Of a stretch of 64,000 nucleotides of DNA, positions 32,852-44,608 are shown in pieces; within the stretch, counting starts at the first letter, position 1; each line of letters starts with the position of its first letter. The notes beneath the pieces are model-generated. The model did not search any database, had not been told where the DNA came from, and was given only the letters and a program-made list of their open reading frames with translations. Both the position numbers and the translations under genes were made by a program. Source of the DNA: Nitrospira sp. (GTDB taxonomy: Bacteria > Nitrospirota > Nitrospiria > Nitrospirales > Nitrospiraceae); the NCBI GenBank assembly GCA_005116745.1, contig SWDS01000010.1, positions 120,474 through 184,473 of the forward strand, read 5' to 3'.

Positions 32852-33548
32852 AGGTGCCTCGTCTTGGTTTATAGCCACGGAGCGCCTCTTCCACGAGCGC
32901 CCGCATCTGTTCCTGTTGCGTTTCGATATCTTGAGTCGCATCCATCGTCAAAAGACCAAATTCGCCAACGATCTTGTCATACTCTGCGAGGATCCGCGAT
33001 TGAAAGAGTCGGAAGCTTTCAGTCACGTCAGGGCTCAGGTCCATGTCCATGCCGGCTTCATAGTATTTGAACTGGCCGCGAGTGCCTCGCAAGAGTCGTG
33101 AAATGGCGACTTCAATGGGGACGTTGAAGTAAAACGCCATGTCGGGCTTGATCGCAAACGCGTAGAGTTTCCGAACCCACTCGTTGGCCACGCCACGCAC
33201 AACGTCGCGTGCAAATGCCGTGTAGATATAGCGATCGGCGAGGACGATCATGCCAGCTTTCAAGGGAGGGAGTATTTGATGATACAGGCGGCTGGCAAAG
33301 TCTGTGGCATGCAAGAGGCTGAACGTCGTCGGGGTGAGGCTTTTCGACTTTTTTCCTCGTTTCGTGGTCTCCTTCACAAGTTCCGAGGAATTCCACTCGG
33401 TAAAGAACACCTTGTGGCCTTTGGACTCAAGCCACTTATGCAGCAGTTGTAGTTGGGTGCTTTTGCCCGACCCATCAATGCCTTCGACGATGATCAGCTT
33501 TCCTGGATGAGGATGAGAGGCTGTCGTGAGTAGGTGGGATTCGATCAT
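32799..33548 (-). CDS. Thymidylate-kinase-like nucleotide kinase
   Basis: A 249-residue P-loop kinase with intact Walker A (VEGIDGSGKSTQLQLL near residue 22) and the DRY region MIVLADRYIYTAFARDVVRG. As in its tandem paralogue, the REPGGT-like substrate loop of dTMP kinase is missing (FTEWNSSELVKET instead) and the chain is longer than Tmk (about 210). The real substrate may not be dTMP. Its start overlaps the end of the Ppx/GppA gene by four bases (ATGA), so Ppx/GppA and the two kinases form one translational unit, suggesting a joint role in phosphate or nucleotide metabolism. Confidence 0.78.
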   Translation of the reverse strand: MIESHLLTTASHPHPGKLIIVEGIDGSGKSTQLQLLHKWLESKGHKVFFTEWNSSELVKETTKRGKKSKSLTPTTFSLLHATDFASRLYHQILPPLKAGMIVLADRYIYTAFARDVVRGVANEWVRKLYAFAIKPDMAFYFNVPIEVAISRLLRGTRGQFKYYEAGMDMDLSPDVTESFRLFQSRILAEYDKIVGEFGLLTMDATQDIETQQEQMRALVEEALRGYKPRRGTYGRRTLFWRRFEIPRSE

Positions 33549-35098
33549 GATTGTCTGGTTTTTAGCGGCATTCCTGAAAACTGCACCCGTCGGCGGAATA
33601 CTTGTTCGAAAAGATCAGCTCTACTCTTCGCGGCCCACAACTCCATCTCCGCATCCCCGGTCAGATGAACTTGGATCGTGATTTGCTTCCCCGACTTGAC
33701 GTGCACGGCCTGAACCAGAGAGAAATGCGTTCGATCGAGTCCGTCGGCGATCCGTAACAACGAGGCAAGGATCTTGACCACACGTTGCAAGCGCGGTGTC
33801 AGACGGGTGAATTCTTCATGTTTTAGTGCCGGTACGGATCGCCGGTGGTAGCGGGCGACGGTGGCGACCACATCAATGTCCTCGGCCGTCAATCCTCCTA
33901 CGTCGCCATGCTTGATCAAGTAGTACGCATGTTTGTGATGCTGCCTCGGGTTGATGAGGTACCCCACATCATGCAAGATGGCGGCATATTCCAGCCAGGT
34001 GCGTTCTTGATGGCCTAAATGATGTTCCCTCTTCGTTTGATCGAACAAACTCAGTGCCAAGTTGGCCACATGCAGTGAATGAATTTCTGGTGCCTGGCAG
34101 CGTCGAGCAAGGCTGATCACGTTGCGACGACGAACATCGGGAATATCTTGTTCGGCTTTTAGCCCCTCTCGGTGCCGTGCGATAAAATCGTAGATCACAC
34201 CCTCACGAATAGCCTTGTCGCACAGCGTGAGTGCGTGAAGGCCCGACAGTTCCAACAGACATCGCAGGACTACGGTCGCCGGCAAGAGTGTGTCGATCCG
34301 CTTGGGGTCCAGGCCGGGAATGGCCAGGCGAGCCTTCACTGATGATCGAGACAACTCCGCTTCGAGGCTGCGGATATCCTTTAATGACACGGTTGCAAGA
34401 TTCAGCTGAGGCAAGGGTCTGCCGGTATGACGGAGATGGATGATCTCACCGGCACTTCCTGCCATACCGGAGGTGGCGACCAAGGAGTGGAACTTTTTCA
34501 TCTTGAAGCATCCAAGCGCATCCCGTAGCTCTGTGATGACGACCTGCTTGAGGGTGCGCATCATCGATTCCGACGGAGGTGTCTTGGGAAGGCATTGTTC
34601 CGCTAAGCGGATTGCTCCCAGCTTCAGACTCTTCCCGTGGATCAGGCCATCTCGATTCCCCACGATCAATTCGACGGAACCGCCACCGATGTCAACGACA
34701 AGTGTCGGTCCGTCCGGAAGGGCGATACTGTGCTTGACTCCCAGGAAAATGAGCCGGGCTTCTTCCTCCCCACTGATGACCTTGACCCTCAGTCCCATCT
34801 GCTCCATGAGCAAGGAGACGAAATCACCGCCGTTTTGAGCTTCACGCACGGCACTGGTTGCGATGGCGACGATCCGGTCGAAGCCTTTGTTCCGGGCCAA
34901 CGTGACCAACGTTTTGAGGACGTCCAGGGCTCTGGACATGGCTTCATCCGAGAGCCGCTTGGTGGCAAAGACGCCGTTGCCCAGCCGCGTCATATCCTTA
35001 AATCGATCGAGTATCTTAAAACTGGCATCGGGGAGAACTTCAGCCAGCACCATATGAATCGAGTTGGTCCCAATATCGATGACGGCGAGCTTAGACAC
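33545..35098 (-). CDS. ppx: Ppx/GppA phosphatase with C-terminal HD domain
   Basis: A 517-residue member of the exopolyphosphatase/guanosine pentaphosphatase family, hydrolysing polyphosphate ends or pppGpp. The ASKHA-fold phosphate loops are IDIGTNSIHMVLAE at the N-terminus and VVDIGGGSVELIVG near residue 142, with the catalytic Glu region ATSAVREAQNG near residue 115. The C-terminal part (about 320-500) has an HD-type helical domain with ILHDVGYLINPRQHHKHAYY. Which substrate is preferred cannot be read. It heads the operon with the two kinase-like genes. The start ATG at 35098 is 126 bases from the next gene end. Confidence 0.88.
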   Translation of the reverse strand: MSKLAVIDIGTNSIHMVLAEVLPDASFKILDRFKDMTRLGNGVFATKRLSDEAMSRALDVLKTLVTLARNKGFDRIVAIATSAVREAQNGGDFVSLLMEQMGLRVKVISGEEEARLIFLGVKHSIALPDGPTLVVDIGGGSVELIVGNRDGLIHGKSLKLGAIRLAEQCLPKTPPSESMMRTLKQVVITELRDALGCFKMKKFHSLVATSGMAGSAGEIIHLRHTGRPLPQLNLATVSLKDIRSLEAELSRSSVKARLAIPGLDPKRIDTLLPATVVLRCLLELSGLHALTLCDKAIREGVIYDFIARHREGLKAEQDIPDVRRRNVISLARRCQAPEIHSLHVANLALSLFDQTKREHHLGHQERTWLEYAAILHDVGYLINPRQHHKHAYYLIKHGDVGGLTAEDIDVVATVARYHRRSVPALKHEEFTRLTPRLQRVVKILASLLRIADGLDRTHFSLVQAVHVKSGKQITIQVHLTGDAEMELWAAKSRADLFEQVFRRRVQFSGMPLKTRQS

Positions 35099-35224
35099 AG
35101 AAGGTTCCTACGGTGGAAGAATCATTGGACCTTAATAAAAGCGCAGGCGCCTGTCAACAATCAGCGTGTAAACTGTGTGTGACAAGCACAGGCCAGAAGG
35201 AGCGCATGGCGGAGTGGGATATGC

Positions 35225-35800
35225 CTATTCGTTGACGACGAAATGGACACTCCTGTTTTTCTGCCTGCAATCGTCGGAATACTCAAAGCATAGCGGACGA
35301 TCTTTTCCGTAACTTGTTGTCGTCACATCGATGGAGAGCCCCAGTTCTCGAAGGTAGGACTGTACATTTCGTGCTCGGCGTTCACCCAGCACGAGATTAT
35401 ACGCCGACGTGCCAAAGTCATCGCCGCGCCCTTCCAACAGGAGGCGGGTCGCTCGGTCGTGTTGCAGGTGTTTGGCGTCAGCGTCCAAGGCACGTATCGC
35501 CTCCATCCTGAGTGTGTCTTGATCAAAATCGAATAGGACGTCACTAAAGGTCTCGTGGGCCAGGCCGGTCGCATTTCGAGAGAACAGCTCAGACTGCATG
35601 GCCGGGCTGGTTCGGGAGCCGGTCAGGTGCCTGTCGTCAGGAGGTATCTCTTTGATCACGGGCTCCTTGATCAGTTCTGCTTGAGCCTGCCCCTCTTGCC
35701 CCGATTCGGATCCCCACCACCATTTTGCTGCGCACCCTTGGAGTAGGAGCATGACGAGGAGGAACGTGCTTGATGCCATGACACCGCGAACCTGTCTCAT
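35225..35800 (-). CDS. Pal/OmpA-like peptidoglycan-associated lipoprotein
   Basis: A 191-residue lipoprotein with lipobox LLLQGCAAK (Cys near residue 23) and a C-terminal OmpA domain: DVLFDFDQDTLRMEA begins the domain and LLEGRGDDFGTSAYNLVLGE, then RRARNVQSYL gives the peptidoglycan-binding helix region. The usual EGHTD motif is EGRGDD, but the NLVLGERRA part is well kept. It would anchor the outer membrane to the cell wall. A Cys pair near the end (LCFEYSDDCRQ) could form a disulfide. It is downstream of the large DUF255/AKR gene by 33 bases and may share its transcript. Confidence 0.85.
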   Translation of the reverse strand: MRQVRGVMASSTFLLVMLLLQGCAAKWWWGSESGQEGQAQAELIKEPVIKEIPPDDRHLTGSRTSPAMQSELFSRNATGLAHETFSDVLFDFDQDTLRMEAIRALDADAKHLQHDRATRLLLEGRGDDFGTSAYNLVLGERRARNVQSYLRELGLSIDVTTTSYGKDRPLCFEYSDDCRQKNRSVHFVVNE

Positions 35801-35833
35801 AGATCCTCCTCCTCAGGAAGGATGAGCCGATTG

Positions 35834-39514
<3,681 letters not shown>

Positions 39515-39654
39515 GGGGGGCACCCTAGCATCGTGGCGAGAACAGCGTCAACGGATTGAGGGGTGACGCGTGGGTGAGTGAGTGAGTACTGATGGGGTCT
39601 TACCGCTCGTGCCCTGCGTGGAGGTTATGATACGCTAGGCAACGGAGGCATTCA

Positions 39655-41121
39655 ATGAGAGACATTGGCCCCTATTCGAACTACCGCTTGACGGTTCGCC
39701 TCGAACTCGCGAACAAGCCCGGCATCTTTGCCAGAGTGGCGGCGCTCTTGGCGGAAGAACAGGCCAATCTCGGCGCCGTCGATCTTGTGTCGGCGACCAA
39801 GACCCGCATGGTTCGAGATATGACCTTCGACGTGCAGAACGAGGAGCATGGCGAAAAAGTCGTCGCCCGGCTGGGCGAGCTGCCCGACGTGACCGTGCTG
39901 TCGGCGTCCGATCGTATTTTCTTGCTGCATCTCGGGGGGAAGATTCGAGTTGAGGGGAAATATCCCATCCGTACCCGGAATGTCCTGTCGATGGTGTATA
40001 CCCCGGGTGTCGGTCGTGTCTCCCGGGCAATCGCACAAGACAAGTCCAAAGTGTATACCTTTACGTGTAAGAGCAACAGTGTCGCGGTTGTCTCGGATGG
40101 GTCTGCGGTGTTGGGATTAGGCAACCTTGGTCCAGAGGCGGCTCTCCCGGTCATGGAAGGCAAGGTGATGCTCTTTAAAGAGCTGGCCGGTATCGATGCC
40201 TGGCCCATCTGTGTGAATACGCAGGACCCAGATGAGATTGTGCGTATCGTGCAAGGAATTTCGCCAGGCTTTGGCGGCATCAATTTGGAAGACATCAGTG
40301 CTCCGCGGTGCTTTGAGATTGAACAGAAGCTAAAACAATCGCTCGACATTCCGGTGATGCATGATGATCAGCATGGCACGGCCGTGGTGCTCCTGGCCGC
40401 GTTGACGAATGCGCTCCGGGTCACGGGCAAACAACTCGATCAGGTTCGCATTGTCGTCAATGGCCTTGGCGCCGCAGGAACGGCGTGCTGTCGAATGTTG
40501 TTGGCCGCTGGTGCGGCACATGTGCTGGGATGCGACAAGGAGGGCATCATCTTGTGTGGGGAGGCTGAGCAACTACGGGCTTGCCGAACTGATCTTCGTG
40601 CCTGTTTGACGCGCGACAGTCCCAAAGGCACATTGCGTGATGCGCTGAAAGGCGCCGATGTGTTTATCGGTCTGTCCGTCGGCAATGTGGTGACTGCTGC
40701 TGATCTCGATCTGATGGCTCCGAGTCGAATCGTCTTTGCGCTGGCAAATCCGGATCCGGAGGTTGCGCCGGAGTTAGGGGTCACGCACGCCGCGATTTTC
40801 GCGACCGGCCGATCGGATTATCCGAACCAGATCAACAATGCGCTTGCATTTCCCGGGATCTTTCGGGGCGCACTCGATGTTCAGGCCAGCGAGATCAATG
40901 AGGCCATGAAGTTGGCTGCCGCACAGGCCATCGCCCACGTGATTCCAGAGAATACGTTGAGCGAAGACTACATTATTCCCAGCGTGTTTGATAAAGCAGT
41001 CGTTCCTTGTGTTGCGCGGGCCGTCGCCGCCGCGGCGCGAGCCAGCGGGGTTGCCAGAAGACGGGCAAAAGCGGACGATTCCCCCATCGTTGATGCTCCC
41101 CCCTATAGCGACGGAGAGTAG
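39655..41121 (+). CDS. NAD(P)-dependent malic enzyme with N-terminal ACT domain
   Basis: A 488-residue enzyme converting malate to pyruvate and CO2. Residues about 10-85 form an ACT regulatory domain (LTVRLELANKPGIFARVAAL). The malic-enzyme core follows, with YTPGVGRVSRAIA, SNSVAVVSDGSAVLGLGNLG, MHDDQHGTAVVLLAAL and the NAD-binding loop VVNGLGAAGTACCRMLLAAG. The ACT domain probably senses an amino acid; this is inferred. It would link the C4 pool (fumarase and carboxylase are in the same window) to pyruvate. ATG 39655 follows ACGGAGG. The 131-base spacer to the divergent DUF255/AKR gene must hold two promoters. Confidence 0.9.
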   Translation: MRDIGPYSNYRLTVRLELANKPGIFARVAALLAEEQANLGAVDLVSATKTRMVRDMTFDVQNEEHGEKVVARLGELPDVTVLSASDRIFLLHLGGKIRVEGKYPIRTRNVLSMVYTPGVGRVSRAIAQDKSKVYTFTCKSNSVAVVSDGSAVLGLGNLGPEAALPVMEGKVMLFKELAGIDAWPICVNTQDPDEIVRIVQGISPGFGGINLEDISAPRCFEIEQKLKQSLDIPVMHDDQHGTAVVLLAALTNALRVTGKQLDQVRIVVNGLGAAGTACCRMLLAAGAAHVLGCDKEGIILCGEAEQLRACRTDLRACLTRDSPKGTLRDALKGADVFIGLSVGNVVTAADLDLMAPSRIVFALANPDPEVAPELGVTHAAIFATGRSDYPNQINNALAFPGIFRGALDVQASEINEAMKLAAAQAIAHVIPENTLSEDYIIPSVFDKAVVPCVARAVAAAARASGVARRRAKADDSPIVDAPPYSDGE

Positions 41122-41196
41122 CCAACCCTCGACGAGAGCCTTCAGGCTGGGGATCTGGCTGTGGTACAATGCGCCTTCTTTGAAGGTTGGGGGGCC

Positions 41197-41826
41197 ATGC
41201 CGTTCTCGACTGCAAAATTTCTGAAGTTCCGAAGCGGCATGCAAAAACGCATCGGTTCACTCCGTTCAAAGACGGAAGACAGCTTGGAACTCGCCGTTGA
41301 TACGATGATGGAAGAGCGAGTGGATGGGTTCTTCCAGGTCGAACAGGGGCTTGAGGAAGTCATCAAGTCCCTCATCGAGATCGAAGAAGAATTGGAGGCG
41401 ATCCGAGATCTGAGCGGAGCCGTGCGCCTCGAGTCCAGACTGGAGTTTGTCGAAGACCGGTGGGATGAATTCGACAGCGAAATTCGTGAACGCCCTCGAC
41501 GGCGTCGTAAGCGGGTTAGTCTCGCCGATATGCTCAAGGCTGCAAGCGGATCCGGACAGTTGTCGGAGAGTCCACATGCGGTGACGAACGCCGTGGATGC
41601 CTATGCGATCATGGGGGTGGAGTTCGGCAGTTCACTCGCCGATGTCACGGCCGCCTTTCGAATTAAGGCGAAACAGTTACACCCGGATGCGAACAACGGT
41701 GATCGCACCTCAGAACCGGAACTTCGCCGCATGTTGGAAGCCTATCAGTTTCTCAAGGAATATCTCAGCCTCAGCAATACGGAACCGATGTCGCCCCCGA
41801 ATCGTTCCTACAGCCCGTCTGAGTGA
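41197..41826 (+). CDS. J-domain (DnaJ-like) protein
   Basis: A 209-residue protein. The first 120 residues are helical and acidic with a basic stretch ERPRRRRKRVS; the C-terminal J-domain has DAYAIMGVEFGSSLADVTAA and the essential HPD tripeptide in AKQLHPDANNGDRTSEPE. It is likely a co-chaperone that recruits DnaK to a specific client bound by the N-terminal part; the client is unknown. ATG 41197 is chosen over an earlier in-frame GTG at 41161. It precedes RNase D by 12 bases, so an operon is likely. Confidence 0.8.
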   Translation: MPFSTAKFLKFRSGMQKRIGSLRSKTEDSLELAVDTMMEERVDGFFQVEQGLEEVIKSLIEIEEELEAIRDLSGAVRLESRLEFVEDRWDEFDSEIRERPRRRRKRVSLADMLKAASGSGQLSESPHAVTNAVDAYAIMGVEFGSSLADVTAAFRIKAKQLHPDANNGDRTSEPELRRMLEAYQFLKEYLSLSNTEPMSPPNRSYSPSE

Positions 41827-41838
41827 GGCACGTGTACG

Positions 41839-43044
41839 ATGACCACCCCACAGCACTACATCACAAGCGCCCCTGCACTCAATGAATTGTGCGAGCAATT
41901 GCGCGACAGCCCTCGCCTGGCGCTCGATACGGAATTTGTGGGTGAAGAGACGTTTGTGCCGAAGCTGGAACTGATTCAAGTTGCGACCGAACACACCGCC
42001 GCCATCATCGACTTTCCAGCCGTTTTCTCTGGGGGCGCTCTCGATCAGTTCTGGGAGATTGTCTGCGATGCGCGCGTTCAGAAGGTCGTGCATGCCGGGC
42101 GGCAAGACCTGGATCTCTTTGCCGTCCATGCCGGACAAATCCCCAAACCGTTCTTTGACACTCAGATTGCCGCAGCGATGGTTGGCTTCGGGCCTCAAGT
42201 CGCCTATGCCAATCTGGTCCAACGGGTGCATGGAAAGAGGCTGGACAAAGCCCATACCTTTACGAATTGGAGCGCTCGCCCGCTGTCCCACGATCAACTG
42301 GCCTATGCACTGGAGGATGTGACGTTTTTATTGGCCATCTATGACCATTTGCACAGCCGACTGTCGAAACTTGGACGCCTCCAGTGGGTGGATGAAGAGT
42401 TCTCTCGTCTTGAAGGGGCCGTCGGCGAGACTCGTCGTGAACCGCAAGAACGCTACCAACGCATACGAGGTTGGGATCAGCTCAAGCCGAAATCCGCCGT
42501 GGTGCTTCGGGAACTTGCCACGTGGCGCGAAGGGGAAGCGAAACGGAGAAATGTGCCACGCAGTCGGGTCGTCCGGGATGAAGTGCTGCTTCAGCTGGCG
42601 CGACAGCCACCACGACATCAGGATGAGTTGCGCAACGTGAGAGGTCTCCATCCGTCAGAAGTCGATCGCAATGGAGAGTCGATACTCGCAGCGATTTGCG
42701 CGGCGCTTGCACTTCCACCCTCGGCGTGGCCGGTGCTCACCAAGGAGCGAAAGCCTGAGCCTGAAGCGAACGGGTTTGTCGAGCTGCTGCAGGCGATCGT
42801 CAAAGCGCGTGCGCTGGAAGAAGAGATTGCGCCGACCTTGCTGGCCACCACGGCCGACCTTCAGGAGTTAGTCGAGGCCAAGACGAATCGATCGGCTCTG
42901 GATCTCCCACTCCTGAGGGGGTGGAGACGAATCTTGGTAGGCGAGCTGCTACTGGACGCGCTGGACGGAAAGGTCGCCTTCACCGTTGATCAAGGCACAC
43001 GGACGCTCCGGTGGTCGCCCTCAGAGCCTGTCTCCGATCGCTGA
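41839..43044 (+). CDS. rnd: Ribonuclease D (3'-5' exoribonuclease)
   Basis: A 401-residue enzyme trimming 3' ends of tRNA and other small RNAs. The DEDDy exonuclease residues are in LALDTEFVGEETF (Asp and Glu), VVHAGRQDLDLF (Asp) and YALEDVTFLLAIYDHL (the final Asp, with the nearby Tyr position). Two HRDC-like RNA-binding regions follow (ELATWREGEAKRRNVPRSRV and the C-terminal segment beginning FVELLQAIVKARALEEEIAP). Length is slightly above E. coli RNase D (375). It is preceded by the J-domain gene and convergent with the ArsC-like gene. Confidence 0.9.
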   Translation: MTTPQHYITSAPALNELCEQLRDSPRLALDTEFVGEETFVPKLELIQVATEHTAAIIDFPAVFSGGALDQFWEIVCDARVQKVVHAGRQDLDLFAVHAGQIPKPFFDTQIAAAMVGFGPQVAYANLVQRVHGKRLDKAHTFTNWSARPLSHDQLAYALEDVTFLLAIYDHLHSRLSKLGRLQWVDEEFSRLEGAVGETRREPQERYQRIRGWDQLKPKSAVVLRELATWREGEAKRRNVPRSRVVRDEVLLQLARQPPRHQDELRNVRGLHPSEVDRNGESILAAICAALALPPSAWPVLTKERKPEPEANGFVELLQAIVKARALEEEIAPTLLATTADLQELVEAKTNRSALDLPLLRGWRRILVGELLLDALDGKVAFTVDQGTRTLRWSPSEPVSDR

Positions 43045-43107
43045 GTGATCCCGCTTGCGTGGAACTCCGTCTCCGATCGCACGTCATTGAGGTTCGGAGT
43101 CCAGAAC

Positions 43108-43458
43108 CTACAAGAGCTTTTTAATCGAGTCCGCCGGTCTTGCCAGCACTGCCTGGTCGCCTTTCTCCACGATCGGCCGTTGAATCAGATCTGGGTGTTT
43201 CACCATCAGGTCAAGGAGCTCATCATCGGAGAGCTGTTTCTTTGCCAGGCCCAGTTCTTGATAGATATCTTCTTTGGTTCGCAGCACCTCTTTAGGGGAG
43301 AGGCCAGCCTTCTTCAAGATGGCTTTTAACTGTGCTTTGGTAAACGATTGCTCGTAGTAGTTGATGGCCTTGAAGGGTTTGCCGCTGTCCTTGAGCATCT
43401 GTACGGCTTGTCGGCACGTCGTGCAGGTCGGTTTGTGATAAATCGTGATATCTGCCAT
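43108..43458 (-). CDS. ArsC/Spx-family thioredoxin-fold protein
   Basis: A 116-residue protein with the arsenate-reductase/Spx fold. It starts MADITIYHKPTCTTCRQAVQ, with active Cys pair CTTC, and later PDLIQRPIVEKGDQAVL, where the Arg corresponds to the oxyanion-binding Arg of ArsC. It may reduce arsenate using glutathione or another thiol, or act as a regulator; the Arg favours a reductase-like role. ATG 43458 has AAGGAG upstream; a start two codons earlier is less likely. Confidence 0.82.
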   Translation of the reverse strand: MADITIYHKPTCTTCRQAVQMLKDSGKPFKAINYYEQSFTKAQLKAILKKAGLSPKEVLRTKEDIYQELGLAKKQLSDDELLDLMVKHPDLIQRPIVEKGDQAVLARPADSIKKLL

Positions 43459-43549
43459 AGTCACTCCTTGGTGAGAAGACGCGTCTTGACGAGTTTTTTC
43501 AGCCTATGATTAGATCCCAGTCGGTGGTGTTCTTGCAACAAGGTCGCGT

Positions 43550-43918
43550 ATGCCGTGGGTCGGAACCAGCTCTGCCGGTCAGTTCGCGTGTGCCACTGCC
43601 TCCCAGCGAACACTCAAGGATCTCCGCATCAAGCGTAAAGGTCAGCCGGTCTTTGTCCTTGGGCATATGCTTGCTCGCAAAGGACAGGAAGCGACGTTCG
43701 AATCCTTCAACGACCGACTTGCCGTGGTCAAGTTTAGTGACGAGGGGCTGGTTGGGTATGACCCACAAGAGCTCCTCCTTCCGACTGAACTCGATGAGCA
43801 CGGCGTTCCCTATTTTGAGATCCGATCCTGCCTATCCTGTGGGATGCTCTTCCCCCTCACGCTAGAGGAACGCGAGTCAGATCAGGAACCGGAGCAGTGC
43901 CCAGACTGTACCATCTGA
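43550..43918 (+). CDS. Hypothetical protein with C-terminal zinc-ribbon-like cysteines
   Basis: A 122-residue protein that I do not recognise. The middle part is KRKGQPVFVLGHMLARKGQE and FESFNDRLAVVKFSDEGLVG, resembling a small beta domain. The end has two Cys pairs, SCLSCGMLF and QCPDCTI, spaced 22 residues apart, consistent with a zinc ribbon. The N-terminal 25 residues are poorly supported, and the start could be further in. It is monocistronic as far as seen, followed by a palindromic repeat copy. Confidence 0.55.
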   Translation: MPWVGTSSAGQFACATASQRTLKDLRIKRKGQPVFVLGHMLARKGQEATFESFNDRLAVVKFSDEGLVGYDPQELLLPTELDEHGVPYFEIRSCLSCGMLFPLTLEERESDQEPEQCPDCTI

Positions 43919-43933
43919 CGATCAGCATTACCC

Positions 43934-44056
43934 ACAGGATGTTCAAAAGACCTTCCAGCAAGGCCGCAGCAAGCGAAGAGGCGAGGCGTACGCTGCGGTA
44001 CGTTGAGGCTCTGAGCGACGCGAGAACGACGCTGGAGGAATTTTTCAACATCCTGT
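43934..44056 (+). repeat. Palindromic dispersed element, copy C (123 bp)
   Basis: Bounded by ACAGGATGTT and AACATCCTGT. Contains CCAGCAAGGCCGCAGCAAGC and GAAGAGGCG on the left and GCGACGCGAGAACGACGCTG on the right. Terminal bases differ from copies A and B (GGATGTT versus GGCTGTT) at both ends, so the inverted pairing is retained. It lies between convergent genes. Confidence 0.85.
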
Positions 44057-44062
44057 CAGATG

Positions 44063-44455
44063 TTAATCGACAAAGGGGGCCACTTCCAATGCCTTTTTGA
44101 GTAGGCAATCTCCCGCATAGCCCTGTAACACCATCGGCAGCATGGCCCCGTCAATGGCGCGCAGGGAGTGGATCCGGAATCCCTCGGAAGACTTCTGGCC
44201 TTCGAGTTTGAGCGCATGGCAGATTTCCAATTGTTTCCAGGCTAAGTTTGACAGGATGTGATCGGATGCCAGCAGCTTCATGTCGGTGACCGATCCTTCG
44301 ATTGCGACTTTCGCTGGAACCCGTGTCTTATCTTTGGGAAGCTCGCTGACAACGGCGAACGCGATCACATCCTCTTCTGTTCCGGCGGAGACCGTGTGCG
44401 CGACGCCGACCAGCACGATGAGAATGCTGCAGAGAAGGAAGGCTGGGTATCTCAT
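44063..44455 (-). CDS. Exported hypothetical protein
   Basis: A 130-residue protein with a clear signal peptide (FLLCSILIVLVGVAHTVSA) and a mature domain of about 105 residues: VIAFAVVSELPKDKTRVPAK, EGSVTDMKLLASDHILSN and CHALKLEGQKSSEGFRIHSL. Two cysteines in the mature part could pair. I recognise no family. Likely periplasmic. It is divergent from citrate synthase. Confidence 0.65.
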   Translation of the reverse strand: MRYPAFLLCSILIVLVGVAHTVSAGTEEDVIAFAVVSELPKDKTRVPAKVAIEGSVTDMKLLASDHILSNLAWKQLEICHALKLEGQKSSEGFRIHSLRAIDGAMLPMVLQGYAGDCLLKKALEVAPFVD

Positions 44456-44608
44456 TCACGTCCCTAGGTCATTACCTCGTCTGGCCCTGGTTGTGGATGC
44501 GCTCTGAATTCAGTATGCCAAGCAGAATTTTCCATTGCAAGAATGACGTACGGTCATGCTAGGGTAAAAAGAAGCACTACAAGAATTCTTTTCATGTGAG
44601 GATACATC

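Noticed and set aside
32129-33548. Two ordinary dTMP kinases
   Set aside because: Both lack the dTMP-binding REPGGT-like loop and one has an altered P-loop; the plain name would overstate what the sequence shows.
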